Counted from the stretch's first letter, positions 45,406-55,505 are shown. The stretch: DNA of 64,000 nt from Thioclava sp. GXIMD2076 (GCF_037949795.1 NZ_CP149932.1:2283001-2347000), one strand, 5' to 3'. Numbers and translations are program-made. The notes: a model not told the origin generated them from the letters alone.

Positions 45406-46463
45406 GACTGCCCTTCCATCTCGGCCAGAAGCCGCGCCTGATCGTCGGCGATCAGCGCGTCGATGATCTCGTCCAGCTCGCCCGCCATCACCTGTGTCAG
45501 CGCATAGAGCGTGAGGTTGATCCGGTGATCGGTCAACCGTCCTTGCGGGAAATTATAGGTGCGGATGCGCTCGGAGCGGTCGCCAGAGCCGACCTGCCCC
45601 TTGCGCGCGGCAGAACGCTCGGCATCCATCCGCGCGCGCTCCATATCATAGAGCCTTGCGCGCAGCACCGCCATGGCATTGGCGCGGTTCTGGTGCTGTG
45701 ATTTCTCCGAGGAGGTCACCACGAGCCCCGTGGGCAGGTGCGTGATCCGCACGGCAGAATCGGTTGTATTGACGTGCTGGCCGCCCGCGCCCGAGGCCCG
45801 CATCGTATCGATACGGATATCGCTGGCAGGAATGTCGATATCAACCTCCTCGGCCTCTGGCAGCACGGCCACAGTGGCCGCAGAGGTATGGATACGCCCG
45901 CCCGCTTCGGTCGCGGGCACGCGCTGGACCCGATGCACTCCCGATTCGAACTTGAGCCGCGCGAACACGCCCTCGCCTTCGATCCGCAGCATGACTTCCT
46001 TGATCCCGCCGAGCTCGGTCTCGGCATATTCCAGCATTTCGACGCGCCAGCCACGTTGGTCGGCATAGCGCTGATACATCCGCAAAAGATCGCCCGCAAA
46101 AAGCGCGGCCTCATCGCCCCCCGTTCCGGGACGGATCTCGAGAATTGCGGGCCGCGCATCGGCGGCATCCTTGGGCAGAAGTGCCAGACGCAGCGCCTGT
46201 TCGAGTTGCGGCAGGCGCGCGCGGATCAGCGGCAGCTCCTCCTCGGCCAGATCCCTCATCTCGGGATCTGCCAGCCAGCCCTCGGCCTCGGCCAGATCGT
46301 TTTGCGCCTGCAACCAGTTCTCGATCTGCTCGACCACCGGCTTTAGCTCGGCATATTCGCGCGAGATACGCGCAATGGCGGCAGGGTCCGGCCCGCTCGA
46401 AAGCTGGGCTTCGAGAAAACCGTAACGGTCGCGGATCTGATGCAGGCGGTCAGTGGGTATCAT
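45402..46463 (-). CDS. prfA: Peptide chain release factor 1
   Basis: RF1 releases the nascent chain at UAA and UAG. The 353-residue product has the peptide-anticodon region with PATE ([11 protein letters not shown]) and the catalytic GGQ in [17 protein letters not shown], followed by [14 protein letters not shown]. The ATG at 46463 fits the family start; an upstream ATG at 46499 would add 12 residues. It overlaps prmC by 4 bases. Confidence 0.96.
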   Translation of the reverse strand: MIPTDRLHQIRDRYGFLEAQLSSGPDPAAIARISREYAELKPVVEQIENWLQAQNDLAEAEGWLADPEMRDLAEEELPLIRARLPQLEQALRLALLPKDAADARPAILEIRPGTGGDEAALFAGDLLRMYQRYADQRGWRVEMLEYAETELGGIKEVMLRIEGEGVFARLKFESGVHRVQRVPATEAGGRIHTSAATVAVLPEAEEVDIDIPASDIRIDTMRASGAGGQHVNTTDSAVRITHLPTGLVVTSSEKSQHQNRANAMAVLRARLYDMERARMDAERSAARKGQVGSGDRSERIRTYNFPQGRLTDHRINLTLYALTQVMAGELDEIIDALIADDQARLLAEMEGQS

Positions 46464-46644
46464 GCGTTTCGCTGTTGCCGTTTTCCACCCGCCGGTCAAG
46501 AGGCTCGCGCCGGATTACGCGACCCAATACCAGTATTGGATAAACTTTCTTACCAATTACCGATTTTTCGGATGACTGCACCGGATCCAAGCCCTATCCT
46601 TGATCCCGATCCAGTCTGTAACCCTTCACCCGAGGATGAGCCCC

Positions 46645-48324
46645 ATGGCCGAGACGCCCCTGATTGCCGAATTGAAATCCATCGTGGGTGCGCGCCATGT
46701 CCTGACCGATCCGCGCGCCACCGAACGCTTCCGGCATGGCTACCGCTCGGGGAGCGGCGAGGCGCTGGCGGTCGTGCGCCCCGGCTCTCTCGTGGAACAG
46801 TGGAAGGTGCTGCAGGCCTGCGTGAAGGCGGACACAATCATCATCATGCAATCGGCCAATACCGGTCTCACCGAGGGCTCGACCCCCAAGGGCAGCTATG
46901 ACCGTGATGTGGTGATCCTCTCCACGCTGCGCATCGACGCGATCCACCTTCTCGATGGGGGCCGGCAGGTCGTGGCGCTTCCGGGAGCCACATTATTCGG
47001 ACTGGAAAAGGCGCTCGACCCGCTCGGACGTGATCCGCATTCGGTGATCGGATCGAGCTGTATCGGCTCGTCTGTCATCGGCGGTGTCTGTAACAATTCG
47101 GGCGGTGCCCTGATCGAGCGCGGCCCTTCCTATACCGAGATGGCGCTTTTCGCCCAGCTCGACGCCGATGGAAATCTGCATCTTGTCAATCACTTGGGAA
47201 TCGATCTTGGATCATCACCCGAAGAGATCTTGCGCCGCGTCGAGCACGGGGACTGGGGGGCTATCGACACGGGCGGTAACCGCAATGCCTCCGATCAGGG
47301 CTATGCGGCGCGGGTGCGCGATATCGAGGCCGCGACGCCTGCGCGTTTCAACGCCGATCCGGGACGGCTTTACGAGGCTTCGGGCTGTGCCGGAAAGCTC
47401 GCGGTCTTTGCCGTGCGTCTCGACACTTTCGCGCGGCCCGACCGTTCCAAGACCTTCTATATCGGCACCAATTCGACCGAGATCCTCACGCGCTTGCGCC
47501 GGACGATCCTCAAGGATTTCCCCGTCCTGCCGATCTCCGGCGAATACATGCATCGCGACGCCTTCGACATCACCGAGAAATACGGCAAGGACACCGTGCT
47601 GGCCATCGACAAGCTCGGCACAGACCGGCTGCCCGCCTTCTTCGCGCTCAAGGGCGCGATCGACGGACGTCTGAACCGGTTCGGCCCGACCCGCCACCTG
47701 ACCGACAAGGCCCTGCAACTCTTTGCCACTCTCTGGCCCTCGATCCTGCCCAAACGGCTGACCGCCTTCCGCGACCGGTTCGAGCATCATCTGATCCTGA
47801 AGATGCGAGATGAGGGGATCGAGGCTGCCGAACAGACGCTCGAAACGCTTTGTAACGGCGAGGAGGCAGATTTCTTCGCCTGCGATGCGCGGGAGACCAA
47901 GATCGCAGGGCTACACCGCTTTGCCGCCGCAGGGGCTGCGGTGCGCTATATGGCGCTGCACGAGAAGGATGTGGCCGATATCGTCGCCCTCGATATCGCG
48001 CTGCGCCGCAATGACGAGGACTGGTTCGAGACCCTGCCCGCAGCGCTCGACGCCCAGATTGCGCACAAGCTCTATTACGGGCATTTCTTCTGCCATGTGC
48101 TGCATCAGGATTATGTCGTGAAGAAAAGCGCCGATCCCAAGGTGCTCAAACACGCGATGCTCGAGATCCTCGACCAGCGCGGGGCCGAATATCCGGCCGA
48201 GCATAATGTGGGCCATCTCTACGAGGCCAAGCCAGAACTGGCCGCCCATTATTGCGCCTGCGATCCGACAAACAGTTTCAATCCGGGGCTTGGCAAACAG
48301 TCCCGCAAGAAGCACTACTATTGA
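46645..48324 (+). CDS. dld: Quinone-dependent D-lactate dehydrogenase
   Basis: Dld oxidises D-lactate to pyruvate at the inner membrane and passes electrons to quinone. The 559-residue product has an FAD-binding type-4 domain, including VVRPGSLVEQWKVLQAC, SANTGLTEGSTP and SSCIGSSVIGGVCNNSGG. The Dld-type cap and membrane-binding C-terminal domain include EYMHRDAFDITEKYGKD and HNVGHLYEAKPEL. The ATG at 46645 follows GAGGA. It diverges from prfA and is followed by a terminator. Confidence 0.94.
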   Translation: MAETPLIAELKSIVGARHVLTDPRATERFRHGYRSGSGEALAVVRPGSLVEQWKVLQACVKADTIIIMQSANTGLTEGSTPKGSYDRDVVILSTLRIDAIHLLDGGRQVVALPGATLFGLEKALDPLGRDPHSVIGSSCIGSSVIGGVCNNSGGALIERGPSYTEMALFAQLDADGNLHLVNHLGIDLGSSPEEILRRVEHGDWGAIDTGGNRNASDQGYAARVRDIEAATPARFNADPGRLYEASGCAGKLAVFAVRLDTFARPDRSKTFYIGTNSTEILTRLRRTILKDFPVLPISGEYMHRDAFDITEKYGKDTVLAIDKLGTDRLPAFFALKGAIDGRLNRFGPTRHLTDKALQLFATLWPSILPKRLTAFRDRFEHHLILKMRDEGIEAAEQTLETLCNGEEADFFACDARETKIAGLHRFAAAGAAVRYMALHEKDVADIVALDIALRRNDEDWFETLPAALDAQIAHKLYYGHFFCHVLHQDYVVKKSADPKVLKHAMLEILDQRGAEYPAEHNVGHLYEAKPELAAHYCACDPTNSFNPGLGKQSRKKHYY

Positions 48325-48328
48325 AAAA

Positions 48329-48348
48329 GCCCCCCTCGGGGGCCTTTT
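48329..48348 (+). terminator. Terminator after dld
   Basis: GCCCCC (48329-48334) pairs with GGGGGC (48338-48343), flanked by AAAAA and followed by CTTTT. It lies between two convergent genes and may serve both. Confidence 0.75.
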
Positions 48349-48357
48349 CCATTTGCC

Positions 48358-50880
48358 TCAGCGGCCATCTCCTCCGGGATCTTCCATCCCCTCACCGGGT
48401 TGTGGTGTTCCGAGCGGGCGCGGCTTTTCGGCCTGTGCCAGATCGCCTGCCTTGCGGCGATGCCCTTCGTCATCGGTATCGCGCCAACGCGCAGGACGGT
48501 CCTCGTAGCGCCCCGAAAGCGCCTCGGGGTTCCGCAGCCAGATATCGCGCTGTGCAAATGGAATCTCGATCCCCTCGCGTGCGAAGCGCGCCGCGATCTG
48601 GTGGTTGATCTCCGACATGACCCGCAGCTTGAAGTTCACATCCGACAGGATCACCCGGATCTCGAAATTCAGACTATCGGCACCAAAGCCCATGAAGACA
48701 ACATTGGGCGCCGGATCCATCATGACCGTCGGCTGGTCTTCGGCAATCTCCAGCAGGATCTTCTCGATCTTGCGGGTATCGGTGCCATAGGCCACGCCCA
48801 GCGGCACGATAAGCCGCCCCGTCATATTGCCGCGCGTCCAGTTGGTGACCTGCCCCGAGATCAGATCGGCATTGGGCACGATGACCTCGGTGCGGTCGAA
48901 GGTCTCGATCCGCGTAGAGCGCACCGAGATCGCCTTCACCACCCCCATCTGGGTGCCCACCTCGATCCAGTCGCCCTCGGAAATCGGACGCTCGATCAGA
49001 AGGATGATGCCGGAGACAAAGTTCTGCACGATGGTCTGGAGACCGAAGCCCACGCCCACCGACAGCGCCCCTGCCACGATGGCAAGCGAACTGAGATCGA
49101 TCCCCGCCGAGGAGATCGCCACCAGAGCGGCAAGGAAAATCCCCAGATAGCCGATCCCTGACAGGATCGCGTTCTGCCCGCCCTTGTCGATCTTGGTTTT
49201 GGGAAGGATCGTGGAGCGCAGGGCCGCCTGAACACCGCGTGTAATCACATAGCCGATGCTGAAAACAATCGCCAGGACCATAAAGATGCTGGGCGAAATC
49301 CGCACGCCTCCCATGTCGAACCCGTTGCGGAAGGTCGTCCACAGCTCCATCAGGTCCTCGACCCGCGCGCCCCAGTTGAGCGCCAGAACCGGCAGGGCCG
49401 CCAACACCAGCAAGAAGCCCGCGAGAATCGGCACGAGGCTGTCGCGCCCGTCATCCTCACGCTTGGTCACCACCACATAAAGCTCTGCAAAGAAGCGCTG
49501 CAGCACGAGCACAAGCCCCGCGAGGAAGAGCGATTTGATCATCGGCCAGATCAGCTGGTTGGCGGCGTTGATATAGCCGATCGCGCCCAGCACGGGCCCC
49601 ATGACGGCCACCAGAATGACCGCATTGCCGACGAGCTTGACGATTCCGTCTCCAAAGGCACGGTCTGCCGATTGCCGGTCATCGTTGCGCACATGACGGC
49701 GCAGGATCGCGCCTGTGCGGAACAGCGCCAGCCCCGCAAGGATCTGCAGCGGCAAGGTCAAAGAGGCCAGCGCCCCGTCCATCTGGGTAGCCGCCGAACT
49801 TGCCGCATCAGCAGTGGCCGAACTGATCTCCGCCCGCGTCAGCACCATAGACTGATCAACGACCCAGCGCCCGAATGGGTCCCACATAGCCTGCAGGAAG
49901 CCCATGGACACAACGAGGAGCCGTCCCTCGGCGCGGCGCTCGCTGAGCAGGTTGAACGGGCTTGCCTGACGGTCATTCCACGGGAAAAGCCGCCCCGCCA
50001 GCCATGCCGAGAACAGCGTGACCGTTGCCACCCCTGCCAGCACACGCAGGAACTGTTGCCAGGTCGCGCCGAACAGCCCTGAATATTGCAGCGCCAGAAG
50101 CAGCAGAACGATCCCGCCCAGCGGCACGAGGATCTGCCCGATCGAGACGATCATCTCGATCAGCATCCGCGCCCGCATCGAGGATCTGTCCAGAAGCCAT
50201 TGCGAAAGGTCCTCCATCCAGCGTCGCCCACGCCCCAAGAGCACCAGCGCCACCAAGACAAGCCCGCCTATGACGGGGCCGTTCTCGCGCAGCTGCTCGA
50301 AACGCGTCGTGCTTTCGAGCTGAGTGACGCTCTCGTCATAGAGCGCACCGGTCAGAGTGCCCGCAAGCGAAAGCGCAGAGCCCCAGTTGACGGGGTTCAG
50401 AGGCGATGGAGAGAGCCGCAGTAGCTTGTCGGTGGAGCGGGTGCGCAATTCGCTATCGATAGAGCGGATCAACCCGTCGGCGCGCGTCGCGGCCTCGGTC
50501 GCGGTAATCGAGGGAGCCTGCAATTTCGACAGCTGATCATTGAGGTCACTACGCCGTTTGGCAATCGCCTCGTCTTCGGTCTCGCCTTCGGCAGGCGCTG
50601 GACCCAACGCATCAATCTGATCGCGTATCGTCTTGATCTGACCGGAATTCGTGTCACGCGCGGCGGTAAATTTATCACGCCAGCTGACCAGGTTCGCGCG
50701 CAGATCCTCGAGATCCTTATCGCCAACTTTTGCCTGATCCTTATCAAGCAGCGCCTGTGCGGAGGCGGCCTGCTTTTCCCATGATTTATAATCGGGGGTA
50801 GTCTGGTCCTGCGCGCAGGCCATGCCCGCAACCATAAGGAAGAAGACGGTGGCGACTGCGCGCAGAAGGCTTGAGATCAT
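48358..50880 (-). CDS. Large MscS-family mechanosensitive channel (DUF3772)
   Basis: The 840-residue product has a signal peptide ending near ACAQ, then a periplasmic DUF3772-type helical domain (about 25-170) and roughly eleven membrane helices. The MscS pore helix and beta domain are near the end (VGVGFGLQTIVQNFVSG, IERPISEGDWIEVG). The C-terminal tail is charged and low-complexity. Such long MscS proteins release osmolytes on sudden down-shock. Its ATG overlaps the cysK stop by 4 bases (50877-50880), tying it to the cysteine synthase and the trg genes. Confidence 0.92.
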   Translation of the reverse strand: MISSLLRAVATVFFLMVAGMACAQDQTTPDYKSWEKQAASAQALLDKDQAKVGDKDLEDLRANLVSWRDKFTAARDTNSGQIKTIRDQIDALGPAPAEGETEDEAIAKRRSDLNDQLSKLQAPSITATEAATRADGLIRSIDSELRTRSTDKLLRLSPSPLNPVNWGSALSLAGTLTGALYDESVTQLESTTRFEQLRENGPVIGGLVLVALVLLGRGRRWMEDLSQWLLDRSSMRARMLIEMIVSIGQILVPLGGIVLLLLALQYSGLFGATWQQFLRVLAGVATVTLFSAWLAGRLFPWNDRQASPFNLLSERRAEGRLLVVSMGFLQAMWDPFGRWVVDQSMVLTRAEISSATADAASSAATQMDGALASLTLPLQILAGLALFRTGAILRRHVRNDDRQSADRAFGDGIVKLVGNAVILVAVMGPVLGAIGYINAANQLIWPMIKSLFLAGLVLVLQRFFAELYVVVTKREDDGRDSLVPILAGFLLVLAALPVLALNWGARVEDLMELWTTFRNGFDMGGVRISPSIFMVLAIVFSIGYVITRGVQAALRSTILPKTKIDKGGQNAILSGIGYLGIFLAALVAISSAGIDLSSLAIVAGALSVGVGFGLQTIVQNFVSGIILLIERPISEGDWIEVGTQMGVVKAISVRSTRIETFDRTEVIVPNADLISGQVTNWTRGNMTGRLIVPLGVAYGTDTRKIEKILLEIAEDQPTVMMDPAPNVVFMGFGADSLNFEIRVILSDVNFKLRVMSEINHQIAARFAREGIEIPFAQRDIWLRNPEALSGRYEDRPARWRDTDDEGHRRKAGDLAQAEKPRPLGTPQPGEGMEDPGGDGR

Positions 50881-51908
50881 CCCTCGAAGACCTCGGGCAT
50901 CGCTTTGGGCGCACGGTCTAGCCAATCAGGAACCGGCAGCGATTTCTCTTTGAGGAACTCGGGATTGAAGAGCTTGGACTGGTAGCGGTTGCCATAGTCG
51001 CACAGGATCGTCACGATCTTGTGGCCCGGCCCCATTTCCTGCGCCATCCTGATCGCACCAGCGATATTGATGCCCGACGAGCCCCCCAAGACGAGCCCTT
51101 CGTCCTGCAGCAGATCGAACACGATCGGCAGCGCTTCGGCATCATGCACGTTATAGGAAAAGTCCGGTTTGAACCCGTCGAGATTGGCGGTGATCCGACC
51201 CTGACCGATGCCTTCAGTGATGGAAGACCCTTCGGCTTTCAGCTCGCCGGTCGTATAATAGCTGTGCAACGCCGCACCATCGGGATCGGCAAGGCCGATC
51301 TTCACGCCTTTGGGCTGCAACGCCATACCGGTGCCGGCGAAGGTGCCGCCCGAGCCCACCGAGCAGATGAAACCATCCACTTTGCCGTCTGTCTGTTCCC
51401 AGATTTCCGGGCCCGTAGTCTGGATATGGGCCTCGCGGTTGGCGGTATTATCGAACTGGTTGGCCCAGATCACGCCATTGGGGTCGGTCTTGGCCAGTTC
51501 CTCGGCGAGACGGCGCGAGTAATGGACATAGTTATTGGGGTTCTTGTAGGGCGCCGCCGGCACCTGCACCAGTTCGGCGCCTGCCAGACGGATCATGTCC
51601 TTTTTCTCCTGAGACTGGGTCTCGGGGATGACGATCACAGTCTTGAAGCCCATCGAGGCGCCAACCAGCGCCAGACCGATGCCGGTATTGCCCGCAGTCC
51701 CCTCGACGATCGTCCCGCCAGGCTTCAGCTGCCCGCGCGCGATGGCGTCACGGATGATGAACAATGCCGCGCGGTCTTTCACAGACTGGCCCGGATTAAG
51801 GAACTCCGCCTTGCCGTAGATGTCGCAACCGGTCAGCTCGGAGGCTTTCTTAAGCTTGATCAGCGGCGTATTACCAACCGCCTGTGCCAGATCCTCGCAT
51901 GTTCTCAT
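50877..51908 (-). CDS. cysK: Cysteine synthase A
   Basis: CysK makes cysteine from O-acetylserine and sulfide with PLP. The 343-residue product has the PLP Lys44 in NPGQSVKDRAA, the phosphate-side loop EGTAGNTGIGLA, and a C-terminal GGSSGINIAGA loop. The ATG at 51908 follows GGAGGA. The gene lies downstream of trgB and trgA, an order known from Rhodobacter sphaeroides, where these genes contribute to tellurite resistance. A three-fold 15-base repeat lies 120-160 bases upstream. Confidence 0.95.
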   Translation of the reverse strand: MRTCEDLAQAVGNTPLIKLKKASELTGCDIYGKAEFLNPGQSVKDRAALFIIRDAIARGQLKPGGTIVEGTAGNTGIGLALVGASMGFKTVIVIPETQSQEKKDMIRLAGAELVQVPAAPYKNPNNYVHYSRRLAEELAKTDPNGVIWANQFDNTANREAHIQTTGPEIWEQTDGKVDGFICSVGSGGTFAGTGMALQPKGVKIGLADPDGAALHSYYTTGELKAEGSSITEGIGQGRITANLDGFKPDFSYNVHDAEALPIVFDLLQDEGLVLGGSSGINIAGAIRMAQEMGPGHKIVTILCDYGNRYQSKLFNPEFLKEKSLPVPDWLDRAPKAMPEVFEG

Positions 51909-52028
51909 GGTCTTCCTCCATCGCTTGCCGCGCGTCACGGCCGTTTTCTTGGCACCAGACTTAGGACGCCACCAGAGCGGCCTCAAGTCATATTCTTATC
52001 AGGATGGGACGGCACTGCGCCATATCGG

Positions 52029-52073
52029 CGAACAAACGTATATCGAAACAGCAATACGCGAAACATACGTTCC
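52029..52073. repeat. Three 15-base-spaced CGAAACA-type repeats upstream of cysK
   Basis: CGAACAA (52029), CGAAACA (52044) and CGAAACA (52059) recur at exactly 15-base spacing, each followed by an ACGT/ATAC-like stretch. On the cysK strand they read TGTTTCG. The even spacing is typical of a multimeric regulator site; the protein is unknown. Confidence 0.45.
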
Positions 52074-52161
52074 GTGTATAGGACAGGAACGGGCCGTGAT
52101 CGGATCAAAGCTCCGACAAACGTGCCAATGTCCTTAGTTTATCCTGCACCCCGCAAGGAGG

Positions 52162-53301
52162 TCAGGCCGCACCGAACTGCGCACGCAGCGCCTCGCGCTT
52201 GCGGATCAGGGCCTGTGCACAAATGACGACCATGGAGTTGTTCAGCTCGCCGCTATCGAGCAGCTCGACCATGCGCTCGAAACTGATCATATGCGGGCGG
52301 ATATCCTCGCCCTCCTCGTCCAGACCACCGGGTGCGGCCGCCTGATCATCCAGATCCGCAATCCCGATATAGGAATAGATATATTCGGTCTTGGCTCCCG
52401 GCGAGGAGTAATATTGCGCCACCGGCACCAGCTCTTTGAGCGCCAGATGCGCCTCTTCCTCGGCTTCGCGCAGAGCGGTTTGTTCGGGGCTTTCCAGTGC
52501 ATCTACGCGCCCCGCGATCGCCTCGAGAAGCCACGGATTGCCATCGCCCCGCGCCATAGGTCCGACGCGGAACTGCTCGATCAGTAGCACCCTGTCGCGC
52601 AGCGGGTCATAGGGCAGCACAACCGCCGCATCGCAAGATACGAACACCGCCCGCTCCATCGGTGCGGAAAACGCACCGTTGAACTTGCGGAACTGCAGAT
52701 CATAATCCTCGACCGCGAAGAATTTGGCATAGGGCGAACGGCGTTCGCGCACCACCACATCCGTCAAAGCGGCCTGCCGGCGCAAGGATGCAGGGCTCGT
52801 CTCGCGCGCCCGCACACGGGCGGCGGCACGCACCAGCATCTGCTCGCGGCGGTCATAAATCTCGTCGAAACTCAGATCGGCGAGGCTCGCCATAGTGTCT
52901 TCGACCGCCTCCGTGGCCAGCTCGCCCCATGTCTCTGCCCATTCGGCAATATCCCACGGCTCGCCAACCTCCCATGCACCCTCGTCGGGCATAAAGACCT
53001 GTGCGGGTGTCGTGCCGCCGGTGCCATCCGCCACCACCTCGACCGCATGCAGACGATAGCCGCCCTCGTAATCGGCAAGTCTGGTCTCTTCCGCCTCGGT
53101 CTCCGTGTCGATCAGGATACCGGGCACGCCCAGATCGGAGGGCACGAGGATCGGAAAGGGCTGGTCCTCGCCATTGCGGCGCGCGATGCGCGGCTCGAAG
53201 CCATCCAGAAAAGCGGGGCGCATATTGGGCATCCGCCCCAGAACGCGCTCCAGAAGCGGCGGGTAACTGAGTGTTCCGTAAAAGAAATAGGTTTTGGTCA
53301 C
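52162..53301 (-). CDS. trgB: TrgB-like fusion: AIG2/gamma-glutamylcyclotransferase-like domain plus Nudix hydrolase
   Basis: The 379-residue protein joins two domains. Residues 1-140 are an AIG2/GGCT-type fold beginning FFYGTLSYPPLL, the family's loop, with DYEGGYRL. Residues 185-379 are an ADP-ribose-pyrophosphatase-type Nudix domain. The Nudix box keeps the key REAEEE acidic residues, but the usual Gly near its end is His (EAHL). TrgB of R. sphaeroides is a Nudix protein beside trgA and cysK, and contributes to tellurite resistance. The substrate is not known. It ends about 250 bases before cysK. Confidence 0.85.
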   Translation of the reverse strand: MTKTYFFYGTLSYPPLLERVLGRMPNMRPAFLDGFEPRIARRNGEDQPFPILVPSDLGVPGILIDTETEAEETRLADYEGGYRLHAVEVVADGTGGTTPAQVFMPDEGAWEVGEPWDIAEWAETWGELATEAVEDTMASLADLSFDEIYDRREQMLVRAAARVRARETSPASLRRQAALTDVVVRERRSPYAKFFAVEDYDLQFRKFNGAFSAPMERAVFVSCDAAVVLPYDPLRDRVLLIEQFRVGPMARGDGNPWLLEAIAGRVDALESPEQTALREAEEEAHLALKELVPVAQYYSSPGAKTEYIYSYIGIADLDDQAAAPGGLDEEGEDIRPHMISFERMVELLDSGELNNSMVVICAQALIRKREALRAQFGAA

Positions 53302-53348
53302 GCAATCACCCGATCAGGACTTGGAGGTCATACAAGAACGGTCCACCC

Positions 53349-53837
53349 TCAGGGCAGACGCCGCTGTGTAAGCCATGTCAAGATAGCAGCCATAACGCAA
53401 CCCGCAACAACCATACCGGCAATCTCAACAGAAAGTAATTTTTCGGCCGCCCCGATCCCGAAGCCTACACCATCAAGCAATGTGCCCAGAACATTGGTGC
53501 TTTTCACCATCTGCGCATGGCGGAACATCTCGGAGCCGCCCAGATAGACTACGGTCATCGCCCCCAGATAGAGGGCCATCCGCAAACCGCCGAGGATCGC
53601 GCGGTAGAGCGAGTTCAGCCCTTCGCGCCCGAGCCCGTACCAGCCACACAAAAGTCCCGTGGCTGCCATGACCATGCTATAGCCACTATAGATGGCGGCC
53701 CCTGGCAATGCCCTCAGCGCAAGCACCGCTCCGCCACCCGCCACTGCCGCCAGTAGTACTGCTGCAACCGCGCGCGAGGCCGTGGGCATTCGCGCCCGCG
53801 GATTGCCATAGCCGATCTTCTGCATATCCTGCCCCAT
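53349..53837 (-). CDS. trgA: TrgA-like tellurite-resistance membrane protein
   Basis: The 162-residue product has four hydrophobic segments (about 25-45, 50-68, 82-105, 130-155), consistent with a small membrane protein. Family members I recall begin near MPTA, which occurs here at residue 17 (start 53789). The ATG at 53837 has the better ribosome site (GAGG), so I keep it and note the alternative. Identity rests on size, topology and position before trgB. The mechanism of TrgA is not known. Confidence 0.75.
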   Translation of the reverse strand: MGQDMQKIGYGNPRARMPTASRAVAAVLLAAVAGGGAVLALRALPGAAIYSGYSMVMAATGLLCGWYGLGREGLNSLYRAILGGLRMALYLGAMTVVYLGGSEMFRHAQMVKSTNVLGTLLDGVGFGIGAAEKLLSVEIAGMVVAGCVMAAILTWLTQRRLP

Positions 53838-53912
53838 GCCGCCTCAGATAAGAGGCTTGATGCCATAGGAATATGTCGAAAATTGGAAATACTGGCGCAA
53901 TTCGACGCCCGC

Positions 53913-55328
53913 TTACCCGTTACGATGGCGCTCATAGGCCGCCAACGCTTTTTCGCGCCCCGCCTTGAGGTCCACCAGCGGATCGGGATAGCGGTCATCG
54001 GGCGTCATCTCCCATGATTTCGGGATCGCCTCGAAATAATGCAGCGCGGTCTGCGGTGGGTTTTTCGCCCCTTCCGCGATCCATTTGCGGCGATAGCTGC
54101 CCTTGGGGTCGAATTTCTCGGCCTGTGCGGCAGGATTGAAAATGCGGAAATAGGGTGAGGCATCGGGGCCGCACCCTGCCACCCATTGCCAGCCCATCGC
54201 GTTGGAGGCCGGATCCCAATCGGTCAGACAGTCCTCGAACCAGCGCAGCCCCACCCGCCAATCGGTCAGCAGATGTTTCGTCAGATAGGAGGCCACAATC
54301 ATCCGCGCGCGATTATGCATCTGGCCTGTTACGAACATCTCGCGCATGGCGGCATCGACGAAGGGCTCGCCGGTGCGTCCGCGCCGCCAGTCCTCGGCCT
54401 CGTTATTATCGCGCCGCCACTCGAACCCGTTCCACTCCTCCCGCCAGTTCGCATGGTCGAGCTTGGGGAAATGATAGAGCAGATGCCACGCGAATTCGCG
54501 CCACACCAGTTCCTTGAGGAAGGTCTCGGCCCCTGCACTGCCCGCCTCCATGCGCGACCAACCGGCATGCCAGAGGCTGCGCGGGCTGATCTCGCCATAG
54601 GTCAGGTTCTCCGACAGGTTGGAGGTGCCGTTCTGATCGACCTGATCGCGAGCGGTTTTGTATCCATCGATCTTCTGACCAAGAAAGGCGGCCATCCGCC
54701 CCTGCGCGGAGGCCTCGCCGATACAGGCATATTGTGCCAGAACCGCCGCACCGCGCCGCATTGCAGCCCCCATCTGCCAGTCGTCAAGCGTCTCGCTCTC
54801 GGGCCATGTCTGGGGCGGCTCGAGGGCGCTGACCGTGTCGCAGGGCGGCTCGACCCCGCGCCCCTTCACCGCGTTCCAATAGGGTGTGTAGACCTTATAG
54901 GGCTCGCCCTTTCCGGTGGCTACATCCCACGGCTCGAACATCAGATGCCCCTTATGGCTCTGTGCCTCGATCCCCTCTTCTTTCAGGGCCGTCTTGACCG
55001 CCTTGTCCCGCGCGATCGAGGCCGGATCATAGGCGCGCGACCAATGCACCGCTTCGGCACCGGTTTCCTTGACGAGCGCCTGCAAGACCTCGAGCGCCTC
55101 GCCACGACGCAGGATCAGACGGCTGCCGATTTCCTCGAGGCGGGCAGCGAAGCTGGCGATCGCCTCGCCCCAGCGCCACTTTGCCGCAGCCCCTGTTTGC
55201 GCCACGATCTCGTCATGGATGAACACACAGATCACGGGTGCGCCATCTTTTGCGGCCGCGACCATGGCGGGATGGTCATGCAGCCGCAAATCGCGCCGGA
55301 GCCATAGAATTACCGGTTTTTTTGCCAT
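53913..55328 (-). CDS. phrB: Deoxyribodipyrimidine photolyase
   Basis: The enzyme repairs cyclobutane dimers with blue light. The 471-residue product has an N-terminal antenna-binding Rossmann domain (VILWLRRDLRLHDHPAM). A C-terminal FAD domain follows, with LVWREFAWHLLYHFP, RRGRTGEPFVDAAMREM, HNRARMIVASYL and WQWVAGCGPDASPYFR. The ATG at 55328 follows GGAGG. It ends about 75 bases upstream of trgA, so it may lead the trg-cysK run. Confidence 0.94.
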   Translation of the reverse strand: MAKKPVILWLRRDLRLHDHPAMVAAAKDGAPVICVFIHDEIVAQTGAAAKWRWGEAIASFAARLEEIGSRLILRRGEALEVLQALVKETGAEAVHWSRAYDPASIARDKAVKTALKEEGIEAQSHKGHLMFEPWDVATGKGEPYKVYTPYWNAVKGRGVEPPCDTVSALEPPQTWPESETLDDWQMGAAMRRGAAVLAQYACIGEASAQGRMAAFLGQKIDGYKTARDQVDQNGTSNLSENLTYGEISPRSLWHAGWSRMEAGSAGAETFLKELVWREFAWHLLYHFPKLDHANWREEWNGFEWRRDNNEAEDWRRGRTGEPFVDAAMREMFVTGQMHNRARMIVASYLTKHLLTDWRVGLRWFEDCLTDWDPASNAMGWQWVAGCGPDASPYFRIFNPAAQAEKFDPKGSYRRKWIAEGAKNPPQTALHYFEAIPKSWEMTPDDRYPDPLVDLKAGREKALAAYERHRNG

Positions 55329-55505
55329 GACGGCCTCCCGCATCCAAGCATCAAACTATTGATACCGCTAGGTAGCTGGCAAAGGCCCCGCGTCCAGCCC
55401 GATCACAATATCACATGCAGGCACGGTGGCGTGAAAATCCCCCTTGCCGGTGAAAGCGGGCCGAATTAGCGTCGTGGGCAGATTAGAACAAAACAGGGGT
55501 TTTCC

